Below the pieces are notes generated by a model. The model searched no databases, was not told the origin of the DNA, and worked only from the letters and a program-made list of their open reading frames with translations. Below, one piece after another: positions 1-10,081 of a stretch of DNA of 64,000 nucleotides (the stretch's first letter is position 1; each line of letters begins with the position of its first letter). The stretch is taken from positions 12,379,684 through 12,443,683 of the forward strand of contig OX388328.1 of the NCBI GenBank assembly GCA_947579605.1, written 5' to 3'. Source of the DNA: Athripsodes cinereus (Eukaryota > Arthropoda > Insecta > Trichoptera > Leptoceridae). Made by a program: the position numbers and the translations under genes.

Positions 1-10
1 CAAAAAAGTG

Positions 11-160
11 TTCGTCGGTAGCCTGGAGGTAGAGTCTCAGCCTCTTGAACAGGGGGTCCGTGGTTCGATCCTAGGTGCCGGCAAACTCCCCTTTCACGAC
101 ACAAGCTTTTAGTTTGCTGTGAAAGGTGTATATGGTTGTATTTGGGCTTATACCATTAAA
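11..160 (+). mobile_element. SINE-A copy, tRNA-derived SINE
   Basis: The head has a tRNA-like A box (TAGCCTGGAGG) and a B box (GGTTCGATCC) about 35 bases downstream, the spacing of an internal RNA polymerase III promoter. The body, with the block CCCCTTTCACGACACAAGC, recurs at 11446, 18974, 20030 and 22922. The 3' part GTATTTGGGCTTATA is degraded and the A-tail is short. It is not a working tRNA gene, because no acceptor stem closes around the boxes. Confidence 0.8.
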
Positions 161-167
161 AAAAATA

Positions 168-318
168 AGACATTCATGTGATGGGTGATGAACTCATCTC
201 TGCTGAATTTAAGATGTAAAATGTCATTATTTTTTCAAATATCCCGCATTTTACGGTAGGACACTCGAAAAATTACGGAAAAGAGTGGGAGACCAATGCT
301 TTTCTGGATGCTATAAAA
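168..318 (-). mobile_element. SINE-T fragment, 5' half
   Basis: Read on the minus strand this matches the head of the SINE-T family: the GAGTGGGAGACCAAT block, the ACTCGAAAA block and the block around GACATTTTACATC. It abuts a plus-strand copy starting near 314, so the two form a head-to-head inverted pair. Confidence 0.65.
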
Positions 319-456
319 GGCAGGTTTTCGATAAAAATAAAGACATTTTACATCTTAAATTTGGCGATGAGGTTTGCCACCCATCCTGAATGTCCTTATG
401 TTTATTATTATATGCTGCTGGTCTGCTGGCCACACCACTTGTGGGATATCTCGTGA
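314..456 (+). mobile_element. SINE-T fragment, 3' two thirds
   Basis: This has the diagnostic blocks GATGAGGTTTGCCACCCATC, TGCTGGTCTGCTGGC and CACTTGTGGGATAT in family order. The TATAG tail has been lost. A short open frame through it is non-coding shadow of the repeat. Confidence 0.7.
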
Positions 457-569
457 ATTTCTTACACATTCTTTACAGAATAATCGAAAACTTACATAAA
501 AAGAAAGAAACCTATTTATTGCTGGAGATTCCAAAAAGCATAATACTTTTTTGTACAATTTGTTTCCCT

Positions 570-1040
570 TCAAGTTCTTCTTTCTGTACCATGTCAGATC
601 CTTTTAACTCCGGCGACCCTTTGGATGAATGCCTTCCTGTCTCCTGCGAGTCAAAAAAACTTCTTCGTCCCTCGGATACCTGTCCAGACTTGGGTATTTT
701 CGAACCATGATTATTGGCTTTTGCAATTTGTTTTTATTTTTGTTATTCTCATTCTTTACGTGTCTTGTCGCGCCCCCCCGACTTTGACGATCACCCGGGA
801 GAAACTTTTCAGCTCTGGGTAGCACAAAACAGCTCCTTCACACCTCGCATCCCGGTCCACTCTCGAATGTTCTGAAGCCAAGAAAGCCACTTTCTTCCAA
901 TCTCTCTAAGACCCTCAATCTTCCCTCCTATGTCACATGCATTCCGCATCAGCGGGTATTGCAATAAATGAGAATCACTACGACTCCTGGAAAATCCAGT
1001 GTGAGATGGGTCTCCTTTTGCTAATACTCCTTCTACCTTC
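570..1040 (-). mobile_element. LINE-K relic, C-terminal end of RTE-like ORF
   Basis: On the minus strand the stretch near 1000-830 reads GGKIEGLREIGRKW...SWLQNIREWTG...ELFCA. This matches the basic tail found after the reverse transcriptase domain of many arthropod RTE-like LINEs (usually GKRGRGRR..SWL.NLR.W.G). The GTTGACGATCAC-like block downstream also occurs in the copies at 4460, 8405 and 31375. There is no reverse transcriptase or endonuclease domain, and the reading frame is broken outside this motif. Confidence 0.55.
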
Positions 1041-2680
1041 AATACGATTTCAGCATTTTAGAGTTCATTTGTTTTTCAACAAATTTTAATTTCAACGATC
1101 TATTGATATCTGATCAGTATTGTTGATAGACTCTACTAAACCAACACAGCACACGTACCAATTTAAAAACAATAAAAATAGATAAAAAAAATGAACAACT
1201 ATGATTCGGATTATCGCGTTGAATTAAAAAGCAGCCATCTCCATCAGCATGTTTCATGAGACGGAACGTGATTCTTGTGTTGGCTGTGCAGCGCTGGTGC
1301 TGTTTAGACTATAAATATCTCATTAAAATAATATTACTATTATTTATTAATAATGTCCGAAAATAACCGTATCCGGATTTCGGGTTCCATCTATTTCGGT
1401 CAAAAAACCGGAAATTACAAAAAAATCTATCTTTTTATATCTAAATCATCACTGCGTCTCCTGTAAGTGGTGAAAACTTGTCAAAAAATACTAGAAAACC
1501 TATTTTATTTTCAAAACTACGAGTTATACAATTGATCATGCCGTATTATAAAAACATAGATCGCTAATAGTTGCATTTTTGATCAACTTTTTACAAAGTA
1601 AACCCGATATTGTTCTTCTACTACTGTACGATCACGTTATAACCCGCAAGTGTGGCAGCCAGCAGACAACTTGCATCTAATAAACTAAGAAATTAAAAAT
1701 CCCCTTTTTTTATACAACAGCAAAACATTGATCAGAAGAACAGAACGCACTAAGAAATCTCAATGTTTTCTAAGATTGATCTATATTTGACCGAAGTTGG
1801 CCATAACCGTATCCGATATTTCGGTTTAGTACTAATAATAATTTTATTATTATTTTATTTATAGTGATATTATTGGTGGCTTAGTGGTCAAGTAGTTATA
1901 TCGTATATTATCTCGATACTATTCGTGTTTAATACACAGCTCGTATAACGAGTCACAACTCGCCGTAACAATTGACGGTCGCTCGTGCGTATTATACAGC
2001 CAATAGTTGGTATTTCGTTTCAATAGTGAAGGGCATTAGTTATGTGGTTTGTTTGATGGAAGCAAATTCGGAAGCTAGTCCGAACACAATATGTATTTAT
2101 TTTTATCTTCAATCATTGTAATACGAATGTATGTTCTATAATTCTTAGAATCGATTTTATTTTACTTTTCAAAAATCATACGGAGACTGTCCTCTAGAGC
2201 TGCTAAAATCACCAACACATTTCAGCAGTTTTGAGTAAAATATTCATTTATATTTTATGAAATCCAGCTGTGATGAATTCTACGATAAGTCTTTCACTTT
2301 TTTTTTAATTATTTATTTATTTATGGTTTAATTATTTATTTCAGAATGGACGAACGTAAATAAGAAAATGACACATACATAGAAAAATCATTAAAGGAGA
2401 CTACCTGACCACGCAAATATTGCAGATGTCTCTGGACTTCCATTTATTCGATTCTATACTTAGCAATTCTGTCACACAGGTAGTGCCTAGCTTAGAGAAG
2501 CAAACACAAACATACACAAAAACGACAATAATAAAAGTAACTCTCCTACTTCAGTGAACTGTGACAGCGAGAATGTCAAAATTAAGAAACGTTTTCCACA
2601 GATAAACCAGCCTGGAGCCGATTCGTAGACATTAGTGTACCTTTCTTTCTTCTTACGATTTGGTTTTGCACATTAATAAA
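1041..2680. other. AT-rich stretch, no gene seen
   Basis: I see no coding pattern. A direct repeat containing ATAACCGTATCCG followed by a TTTCGG block occurs near 1363 and again near 1803, and the 440 bases between them may be a degraded element. An isolated A-box-like TGGCTTAGTGG lies near 1876 without a B box, a possible SINE head remnant. Confidence 0.4.
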
Positions 2681-2684
2681 TTGT

Positions 2685-2775
2685 GTAAACATGGTTTTCC
2701 AATAGAGATATCTGATTGGTTTTGTCATCTGCATTGTTGTGCCCAAATTCATTAAAATAATAAAACAATAGTAAA
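2685..2775. repeat. Dispersed repeat, paired with 4323-4410
   Basis: The segment with ACATGGTTTTCCAA, GAGATATCTGATT and TTTTGTCATCTG recurs diverged at 4323-4410 in the same orientation. The class is unknown. Confidence 0.45.
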
Positions 2776-3671
2776 AACATTTGAAACGATTTTGTCACAT
2801 CACTATTTCATTCTTGTACAATACGAAACAGATAGATAGATAGAGATAGATTTGACTAGGGATAGATAGGTAATTTATAAAATATTCAGTTGCAGTCCTA
2901 AATTTCAAAGGATCCCGAGCAAATATAATTGTGCGGAGCAAAGACAATTTCTCTTTGATCAGTAGGTATGTACAATAAATTTTGACTTGTATTGTTTTAC
3001 TATGCTTTTTTTTATTATTTTCTATGTATTCTTGAGATGGTTCTTAATTGCTTTGTAATTAAAATATATCGTATGAGAATATTATATACCTTAATATCTG
3101 TTGAGTTTTCATACTGTAGTTTTTAAATTACACGTCAAACAAAATAGTTAGGATGTTTGCCGCCGTGTGGCGCTAGTACTTGATTCCACCAATAACAGCA
3201 TGACTTTGTATTAATTGTTCAGTATGACAGGTTTGGGAATGTAGCGATATAAGTGGCGAAAATTGGCTAATTGGTGGAACAAAATAATATCATAATATGG
3301 CGAAGTTTCTGTCAGCTTATTAAGGTTTTTGTTTTTATAGTGTAGGAAACATTCTCTTAGTTTGCTGTTAAATATAAGCAGCCGTATTTTCATTTCTCCT
3401 TCTCTTTTCAATCAACTTTGCTGCATTACAAGTTAACCTGTGTGAACAATAAAGAAATTTATGAAGACTCAACTCTTTAACTACAAACAAAGATCCAGTT
3501 CCTCCAATATGTTTTAATAATGCAGCTCTAAGCAAGAGCTCTGCTCATTTTTCAGGGAATAAATTCTATATTATGTTGTGGTAAAAAAATAAGTAAAATA
3601 TTTAAACAATTATAAAATCAGGGGCCTAGTGGTCGAGCGTTGCATTTTTATACAAGAATTTTGAAAAAAAT
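2776..3671. other. AT-rich stretch, no gene seen
   Basis: It contains a short GATA-rich microsatellite near 2830-2850. Near 3625 the sequence GGCCTAGTGGTCGAGC resembles a tRNA A-box region, but no B box follows. Nothing else is supportable. Confidence 0.35.
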
Positions 3672-3858
3672 GCATACTATACCATCACGGCATATTCCAC
3701 AAGTGAAGTAGCCAGCAGACCAGCTGCATGTTATAAACAAGCTTTCCAGATATTCAAGATGGGTAGCATACCTCATCATTGCTTAATTTAAGATGTAAAT
3801 CGTCTTTTTTTTTCAAATACATGCCTTTTATAAGACACTTGAAAACTAACGAAGACGT
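3672..3858 (-). mobile_element. SINE-T copy, diverged
   Basis: It starts with the reverse complement of the tail (ACTATACCATCACGG), then TTCCACAAGTGAAGTAGCCA, CAGACCAGCTGCATG and the AAGATGGGTAGCATACCTCA block, and ends in the head block with ACACTTGAAAACTAACG. It is nearly complete but diverged. Confidence 0.65.
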
Positions 3859-4139
3859 ATTCTTGGCTACTAAAAACGTATTTTTACGATTCTTTTATTA
3901 AATCTTCTGTCTATTGCGCGGGGCCCCTAAAAAGCGCGGGGCCCTATGCGGTTCAAGACCGCTACTGACAATATAGAAATACATTGATTCAGTGGTTAGA
4001 TGTGTTACTTATATTTATATTGTTATAGAGCGGAACCACTTCGTTGTAAATAAAATAAAATAAAATCAATATGACGAAACAAATTTGAATGAATCTTAGT
4101 TTCAGTATGTTATGCTACAATGTATCAAACTGGTATAAG
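3859..4139. other. Short GC-rich doublet in AT-rich DNA
   Basis: GCGCGGGGCCC occurs twice within about 35 bases (near 3916 and 3934). An AAATA microsatellite lies near 4040-4065. No gene is seen. Confidence 0.35.
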
Positions 4140-4262
4140 TACTATACCATCACGACATATCCCACAAGTGATGTAATCAGTGGATTAATTTTACGTAATT
4201 ATAAACAAGCAGATTGTCCGAAAAAAAATCAGAATGGGTAGGTACTGCTCATCAAAGAATCT
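4140..4262 (-). mobile_element. SINE-T fragment, 3' half
   Basis: It begins with the reverse complement of the tail, ACTATACCATCACGACATAT, followed by CCCACAAGTGATGTAATCAG and the TCAGAATGGGTAGG block. The 5' half is missing. Confidence 0.6.
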
Positions 4263-4322
4263 AAAAATAAATTGAGAGGTAAGGTCTCCCAATCAAAAAA
4301 TAAATTTACACAATGTTACATT

Positions 4323-4410
4323 ATGTAAACATGGTTATCCAAACGAGATATCTGATTTTGTCATCTGTACGTTGTCCCAAATTTAGTTAAACAATAAAAA
4401 AATGTAAATA
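4323..4410. repeat. Dispersed repeat, partner of 2685-2775
   Basis: ACATGGTTATCCAAACGAG and TTTTGTCATCTG match the copy at 2685, with scattered substitutions. Confidence 0.45.
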
Positions 4411-4570
4411 TTATAATATTAATAATTAAAAAAATAAACAGTAAATTTTAATTAATCTTCTTCTTCTGTAAGATCCCTATCAGGCCCCTCAGACGTTGAC
4501 GATCACTCTATCATAGGCTTCTCGGTCCAGCAGGGTTACTCTTGACAAAATCTAAACACGATCATATTTA

Positions 4571-4819
4571 GACGACCGGTGTGGCGCGGAGGTTAACGCA
4601 CTTGCCTTTGAGTCACGAGGTCCCGGGTTCGATTCCCGGCCAGGGCAAAATGAAGAATGACCTTTTTCAAATTGTCCTGGGTCTGGGTGTTACATGTATA
4701 TGTGTTTAGTGCATTGTATATGTGTATCGTCGTGTTAGTACCCATAATACAAGATTCATATCTTAGTTTGGGACTAGCTCGTTCTGTGCGAATTGTCTAT
4801 ACATGTTATGTTATGTTAT
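4571..4819 (+). mobile_element. SINE-B, full-length copy with (TTATG)n tail
   Basis: The tRNA-like head has A box TGGCGCGGAGG and B box GGTTCGATTCC with CCCGG/CCGGG T-arm pairing around it. The body runs through GTCCTGGGTCTGGGTGTTAC, TAGTACCCATAATACAAG and TTAGTTTGGGACTAGCTC to a tail of repeated TTATG. This is the best complete reference copy for the family in the window. Confidence 0.85.
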
Positions 4820-4905
4820 AGAAGTAGGACCCAGAAGACCGGGCAGACTACTGACCATCTGTATGCAAGGATCAGAGAGAATGAGAACTTAGCCCAGAAG
4901 GGACA
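4820..4905 (+). mobile_element. LINE C-terminal fragment
   Basis: This is homologous, in inverse orientation, to 16440-16520. It shares GTAGGACCCAGAAGACCGGG and GATCAGAGAGAATGAGAAC. The R-R-P-G-R type coding is typical of a LINE C-terminal tail. Only about 85 bases remain. Confidence 0.5.
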
Positions 4906-4936
4906 TTGAAGAGAGAAGTAATATAAAAGATTCCCA

Positions 4937-5195
4937 CACTGAGAAAAATACTAACGAAATTTCACAACGAATCATTGGTACGTACTATCAGATTAGGACC
5001 AGAGATCGTACAAACGATTCATTAGTACGAATCTATAATATTAACTCTTCGCAAACAAGTTGTTGGTAAATTTACCAATGATTTGTTTGCGAAGAGTTAA
5101 TATTATAGATTTATACCAATGAATCGTTTGTACGATCTCTGATCCTAATCTGATAGAACCGTACCAATGATTTGTTTTGAGTATTTTTCTCAGTG
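4937..5195. mobile_element. Palindromic MITE with CACTGAGAAAAATACT ends
   Basis: Both ends are inverted copies of CACTGAGAAAAATACT. The whole 259 bases fold back on themselves, for example CGATTCATTAGTACGAATCT against its complement and GTTAATATTATAGAT on the other arm. The flanks both carry CA (4935-4936 and 5196-5197), a possible 2-bp target duplication. The superfamily is uncertain. Confidence 0.7.
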
Positions 5196-5327
5196 CACGA
5201 CGGCGGTTTTGGCCGGCCGGCCCTTCAGGCCTCCCTAATGGCCCGCCCGTGAGGACAATTTTGGTTTGAATGTGCGGATAAGTAGGAGTTAAAGACTCCT
5301 GAGGTATCCGGGTGTGTGGTGGATCTT
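5196..5327. other. GC-rich unassigned segment
   Basis: GGCCGGCCGGCCC and GGCCCGCCCGTGAGG make this a local GC peak. I cannot assign it. It may be an unrecognised SINE head joined to the SINE-B body that follows. Confidence 0.3.
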
Positions 5328-5471
5328 TCTTCAATGTCCTGGGTCTGGGTGTTACATGTATATGTGTTTAGTGCATTGTATATGTGTATCGCCGTGTTAG
5401 TACCCATAATACAAGATTCATATCTTAGTTTGGGACTAGCTCGGTCTGTGTGAATTGTCTATACGTGTTAT
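5328..5471 (+). mobile_element. SINE-B body without tRNA head
   Basis: It begins inside the body (TCCTGGGTCTGGGTGTTAC) and ends in TTATG. The rest of the M1 right arm resumes at 5472. Confidence 0.7.
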
Positions 5472-5800
5472 GTAATCTAGTCTTGATCTTGATCATACGA
5501 CGCACGAAGTGAATATTGGCCAAAAATACACGCATACCGATCACGCGTTTTTGACCATAGTCCCTTCGTGCGTCGTATGATCAAGATCAAGACTAGATTA
5601 AGATCGTGTTTAGATTTTGTCAAGAGTAAACCTGCTGAGCTGTCTGGTACAACTCCTCCACACCTCTCATTCCAGTCCAATCCAGTATATTGTGCAGCCA
5701 CGATGTCTGCCTTCTGCCAGCTCTCCGGAGTCATTCTTTTTTGCCTGTCACAATCAAACGCATAATGTGGTACTTTTCGGGACGATGTAATGTGTAGAAA

Positions 5801-6419
5801 CACGCATTACATCGTCCCTCTTCTGACTAACAGTCGTTTCTGCCTAAATGTAAATTGTTCAAGAGAGCGTTTTTTTGTGTTTTGCCGTGCATATTTTCGT
5901 CTCTCCTAGTTATTTGATAAACTTCCACTATTGAAATCAATTTTTATACGATTTTCATACAATTCTTGTGTTTTCAAATTGGAAAGACGTCATCTTTTGT
6001 AGTTTTTGTGGCATTTGAAAACTTACAAAAAAGAGTGGAAGTCCTTTGATTTGCCGAAAACTCCACAGAGCAGAGATATAAAAGATTAATTCCTTTAAAT
6101 AACATACGTTCTAAGAGTACCTATAACATTTCTCTACCCCAATTCGCAAATGTTGGTACGTATATATACCTTGAAACAATAATTTTTCAAACATGTCGTT
6201 AGTGGCGCTGAGTGATCTCCGCTTACAGATGACAACAAGAGGGGGTAGCAAGCGGAGGTAAGTACCTACTTATTAGGCCACGACTGTTAAAGCTGTGGTG
6301 ACGTCTTACTATAAGACTAATACTACCCCCCTAAGGCTAAGATATCGGATTAGGGGTGGAATTATTGAATGTCAAACTTTTTCATTGCAGTACCCTCGTT
6401 TACTCTCTTTCAGGATTTG
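5801..6419. other. Unassigned stretch with SINE-T trace
   Basis: Positions about 6018-6068 carry a minus-strand SINE-T head trace (GAAAACTTAC, AAGAGTGGAAGTCC). Near 6275-6300 CCACGACTG...CAGCTTTAACAGT-type pairing makes a weak hairpin. No gene is seen. Confidence 0.35.
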
Positions 6420-6461
6420 CGGCAAACCTCATCTTTGAATTTAAGATAACCTAATAATTAT

Positions 6462-6996
6462 AACATGAATGAGATATGAATCTTGTGGTACGGATAATAA
6501 TACGGCAATACACGTATGTACAATGCACTAAACACATATAGGTACATGTAGCACCCAGCCTCGGACATTAAGAGTTGTACCCTCCCTTACCAGAGGATGT
6601 TTCAGGAATGGTAGTTCCTATGTCATCCACACTCATCGTACAAAATCTTCATTTATATGAGAGGCCTCAGAGATTGCCTGAAGGGCTCCCCCGACAAAAC
6701 CTCCCCACAGTTAATTACAACCGTTAATGTCCCTAGGGTTTTCACAATATGTCTTAAAACTTAACAATACATTCTTACATTCCAACTTGCTAGAGGTTTT
6801 ACAATGTTTCTTAAAACTAAAACAATACATTCTTACATTCTAACTTACAGTTACGTATTACTACGTACTAAGACAATTACAACCCAGCCTCGGACAATTT
6901 GAAAAGGTTATTCTTCATTTTACCCTGCACGGGAATCGAACCGGGGACTTCGTGATTCAAAGGGACGAGCATTTCCTTCACGCCACACCGGCCGTC
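6462..6996 (-). mobile_element. SINE-B interrupted by a 314-bp insert
   Basis: The B box appears as GGAATCGAACCGG-like sequence near 6910-6925, the head ends at CACACCGGCCGTC (6996), and the body continues to about 6462. It is broken at 6568-6881. The break is bounded by a 15-bp duplication, ACCCAGCCTCGGACA. Confidence 0.75.
6568..6881. mobile_element. Unclassified retro-insertion with 15-bp TSD
   Basis: ACCCAGCCTCGGACA at 6553-6567 and 6882-6896 is an exact duplication of the SINE-B target, which points to target-primed insertion. Inside, two tandem, similar ~58-base segments share GGTTTT...CAATACATTCTTACATTC (6737-6794 and 6795-6852). The left part is richer in GC (GAGGCCTCAGAGATTGCC). No recognisable domain or poly(A) tail is seen. 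Confidence 0.55.
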
Positions 6997-7107
6997 AAAA
7001 CGGATATAAAATATCTGTATTTTTCTAACACCTGCCTTTTACAGAACACTCGAAAACTTACGGAAAAGTGTGAGAGACCAGTTCTTTGACGGGTGCTCCA
7101 TGGAACA

Positions 7108-7265
7108 TAATATAATGATAATAAAAATCTTTATTGCACATAAAATCAACATTAGAAAATAAACAATGCCGAATTTTTACTAGACAAATAATAAATTTGT
7201 GCAATGAGCGAGTTTACTGCAGAAGCGTGATATCTTCCAACTTACTCATATAGCATATGTAGGTA
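7108..7265 (-). mobile_element. LINE 3' end (GCGAGTTT motif)
   Basis: On the minus strand it contains the family block GGAAGATATCACGCTTCTGC, then AAACTCGC, and further on CAATAAAGATTTTTATTATC, which looks like a polyadenylation signal plus tail. The same block recurs at 17860, 25441, 39395, 42405 and 54207. Confidence 0.5.
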
Positions 7266-8400
7266 TACCAATATTCAATAATTTATTATTTAAAATTATG
7301 ACTACTCGTCCCGTACTTTGACAATATGTGTGTAAAATCACAACTATAGTGATGTCCTGTGATGAATCTCTACTGCTACTCAGCTACTCATGTCACACTG
7401 TGAATTCATCTCTGTCACATCAACACTAACACTACTAACATTATAATCACTAACACTAACTCTAGCTTTCACTAACATTAGCTAACACTGATACACATAC
7501 CAACATGTATGTATAAATATTATATTACTTTCAGTGTACACAACTATTTGCTATTTATCTTTGATTTGGATCTGCAAAAGTATCTTAAAATTATAGCTAT
7601 GATTAGCAATGAACATACTGTACTTAACACAAATTACATTGGGATATACAGAGGGTGGCCAAATTAATTTACTCACTCAAAAATTCCAATGTCTTTACAT
7701 ATTTTTTCTTGCAGTAGATATGATATTTTTAGTAATATCATAGACGCCGACGCATGCTGAAGTATAATACAAAAATGGAAATGAATAAAAGAATTATCTC
7801 TTCAAGTTAGAAGTATAAAAACAAGTTTATTATTTACTTTTCAACTATAAGAATTATAAATCCCTGAAGGGTTACATAGTGAATGTATTTGATTGTTTTT
7901 ACAAAAAATATTATTTTTCAACTCACGTGGGTGGATATGCAAGCAATACGACGAGCGCAGGCGAGGTCGAGTTCGTCCAGTGGTCAGCGAAGAGTGAGGT
8001 TGCCCAGATGTTCATCGACCTCCAATCCACGGAACTGGCTTGATAATGTAACAATCAGCTGACAAGCCAATAGTGATCCGCGGATTTTTCTGTATTATTA
8101 TCTAAAGGCCGATGAACATCTAGGACCATAGAGAGATGTAGCTCTTGCTACTATCCATTGGTCGGAACACGTCGAAAACGAAGAGGTGTTAATCAGGCAA
8201 TTTGCCATACGTTGGGACACCTAATACTCTCTATCTATCCTGGAAATGATGGATATCTTTAGGTTAAATCATACCTATCGTGGTGCATATCACAAAGGTA
8301 CATTCCTACAATCAAATAATCAGATTTTAAATACTATAATTGGCGATGAAAATCACTAATTCAATAATATTGCATTATCTATTATTCAACCTATTGTATA
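7266..8400. other. Unassigned stretch with a small inverted repeat
   Basis: It includes the string of CACTAAC-rich sequence at 7420-7490. AGATGTTCATCG (near 8010) is matched by CGATGAACATCT (near 8110), bounding a possible ~115-bp MITE. No coding region is recognised. Confidence 0.35.
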
Positions 8401-8520
8401 TCTTCTTCTGCTTTATGTGTCTTTTCGACCCCCCACCCCCCCGATATTGACGATCACATGGGGAAAATCTTGTCTATTCTGGGCAGCACCAAACAGGTCC
8501 TCCAAACCTCTCATCCCGGT
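8401..8520 (-). mobile_element. LINE-K relic
   Basis: CTTCTTCTGC, TTGACGATCACATGGGG and CCAAACCTCTCATCCCGG align with 566-880 and 31375-31495. The copy is truncated. Confidence 0.5.
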
Positions 8521-8754
8521 TGTGTGTAGTAAAAAAAAATACATAAATTGGATTCATTGGTAGCTTCAAATCGGCATGATTATTAGGTCCTGTAGGAATA
8601 CGGTAGTTATAATACTAGGTATATTGTGTGTAGGAAGTTGTGGGATACCACAAGGATTCCTCAACGTGCCCTAATCTACTACTGACGATGATCGATTAAT
8701 GGGCCGAAACCGCAACACTAACAAGGTTGCCACAAAATTAAATTGTCAATTTAT

Positions 8755-8830
8755 TTATACCGCCACGATATACCTATCCCACAACTGGGTAACTAGAAGA
8801 TTAATTGTATGTAATAAATATACAGGTTGT
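8755..8830 (-). mobile_element. SINE-T 3' fragment
   Basis: ATACCGCCACGATATACC, TATCCCACAACTGGGTAACT and the following ACATGTA-like block match the inverted SINE-T 3' end. Confidence 0.5.
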
Positions 8831-8835
8831 CTACT

Positions 8836-8962
8836 ACATAACATAACATAACATGCATAGACAATTTACACAGGTCGAGCTAGTCCCAAACTCAGATATG
8901 AATCTTGTATTATGGGTACTAACACGACGATACACATATATACAATGCACTAAACACATAAT
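8836..8962 (-). mobile_element. SINE-B 3' fragment
   Basis: The tail appears as repeated CATAA. GAGCTAGTCCCAAACT and CTTGTATTATGGGTACTAAC then match the inverted SINE-B body. The tRNA head is missing. Confidence 0.75.
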
Positions 8963-9305
8963 TTTCAACGTAAAACAATATAAAACAATGAAGACGGCAT
9001 GTGTATTTTTTATATCTACAAAATATATCAAAAAGACACATGTCGTCTTCTCCGTGTCATATGATAATCGTTATAACTTGAAATATGGCGAAAATGAGCA
9101 ATTTAAAAATATATATATCGTTTGTGATACCCCTATAAATTCGTTGGGCTCATTTACACCATTCTCCCCTCACAGTTTTCTCGGCCTTGTCAACTGAGCG
9201 ATCATTGCAACCGCTCTTCTTCTTTCATTCATTCATTCATACTTACTCATGTCAAGACAGACATTATACCATCAGAGGTTCATATGAGATGTGGCACAAC
9301 CAATA

Positions 9306-9345
9306 ATTTGATATTACTACACTATACCATCACGGCATTTCCCAC
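9306..9345 (-). mobile_element. SINE-T terminal fragment
   Basis: CTATACCATCACGGCATTTC with CCCACAAG is the inverted SINE-T 3' terminus. It is followed by a T run. AATCGCACAGCCAGTAGATT near 9430 may be a continuation. Confidence 0.45.
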
Positions 9346-9499
9346 AAGTTTTTTTTTTAATTAGACTGGATTTTTTACACTTACATATAAGAAAATCTTG
9401 AAAAAAATCTCGACAAATACCTCATCTAAATCGCACAGCCAGTAGATTATACATTTTTTTCTTAGGTTAAACATGAAGTGTCTAGATGCTTACGAATCG

Positions 9500-9985
9500 C
9501 CTTGGGCTGGTTTCAGTTCACTTTATCCATGGTACGTTTACCATCAAACAAGCCCCGCTTCGAACCAATATTTTTGAAGTCTATAAGTCCGGAGTCGCAG
9601 GTCACATATTGCGGGTAATTTATCTGTACTTATGTGTAGGAAAACTATTACACAACATCATTACATCTACCAGGGTACAAAATGGTTTAATAGGTTACCA
9701 AAGGAACTGAAAAACATCGGGAATTATAGAGTATTTAAAAATAAAATAGGTTTATTGAAAAAAAAGTTAATTATTAAGTAGAATATATCTAGAGTAAGTA
9801 TTAGTTAAGTATATTATTGTTTAGATGTGTAAAATTAAGAATATTGTAAATCTATCCCATACACAAGTATAACTCTTTCAATGGGATAATAAACAATAGA
9901 TTTTTAAGTGTATTTTAGTAAATGTGTAATATATATGTATTTTTATGATATTTTTCAAATAAATAAAAAAAAAAAAAACCTAAAA
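9500..9985 (+). mobile_element. Jockey/CR1-like LINE 3' end
   Basis: Near 9655-9780 a frame reads Y-Q-G-T-K-W-F-N-R-L-P-K-E-L-K-N-I, then a K-rich segment and stop. This is the W/YN.LP.E.K motif at the end of many jockey/CR1 group reverse transcriptases. About 200 bases of AT-rich 3' UTR follow, then AATAAATAAA and a poly(A) run at 9961-9978, as expected of a reverse-transcribed mRNA end. It is 5'-truncated. Confidence 0.6.
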
Positions 9986-10081
9986 TATTATTAATAAAAA
10001 AAGAGTATTTTTTTAATAAAGAAGTACAATTATAGATTATTTAGTATCTTTGAACTCGATATCGCTTAGAATGCTCATTTA

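Larger units (their letters stand above)
4531..5634. mobile_element. M1 foldback MITE, itself interrupted
   Basis: The left end CAGGGTTACTCTTGACAAA (4531) and the inverted right end finishing CCTG (5634) match the intact M1 at 46231-46441. The right arm 5472-5634 is palindromic around 5525, with the arms containing GATCATACGACGCACGAAG. The left arm is cut after about 35 bases by SINE-B and other insertions. Confidence 0.65.
4460..5800 (-). mobile_element. LINE-K relic interrupted by M1 insertion
   Basis: The outer parts (4460-4530 and 5635-5800) belong to one LINE-K end. The left part shows CTTCTTCTTCTG then the GTTGACGATCAC block. The right part reads on the minus strand DRQKRMTPESW...YTGLDWNERCGG. 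Compare 31375-31495, where the two halves are adjacent. The M1 element and everything nested in it sit between them. Confidence 0.5.
6420..7105 (-). mobile_element. SINE-T fragment split by SINE-B
   Basis: The GGCAAACCTCATC...TTTAAGAT block (6420-6450) and the ACACCTGCCTTTTACAG...GAAAACTTACGG block (7015-7105) are adjacent in intact SINE-T copies. SINE-B with a further insertion lies between them. Confidence 0.6.

Noticed and set aside
4571..4645. Functional tRNA gene
   Set aside because: A and B boxes are good, but the acceptor and anticodon stems do not form, and the sequence continues into a repeated SINE body with a TTATG tail.
8681..8712. Hammerhead ribozyme at CTGACGA..CCGAAACC
   Set aside because: There is no stem II between the motifs and no upstream partner for the sequence after GAAA.
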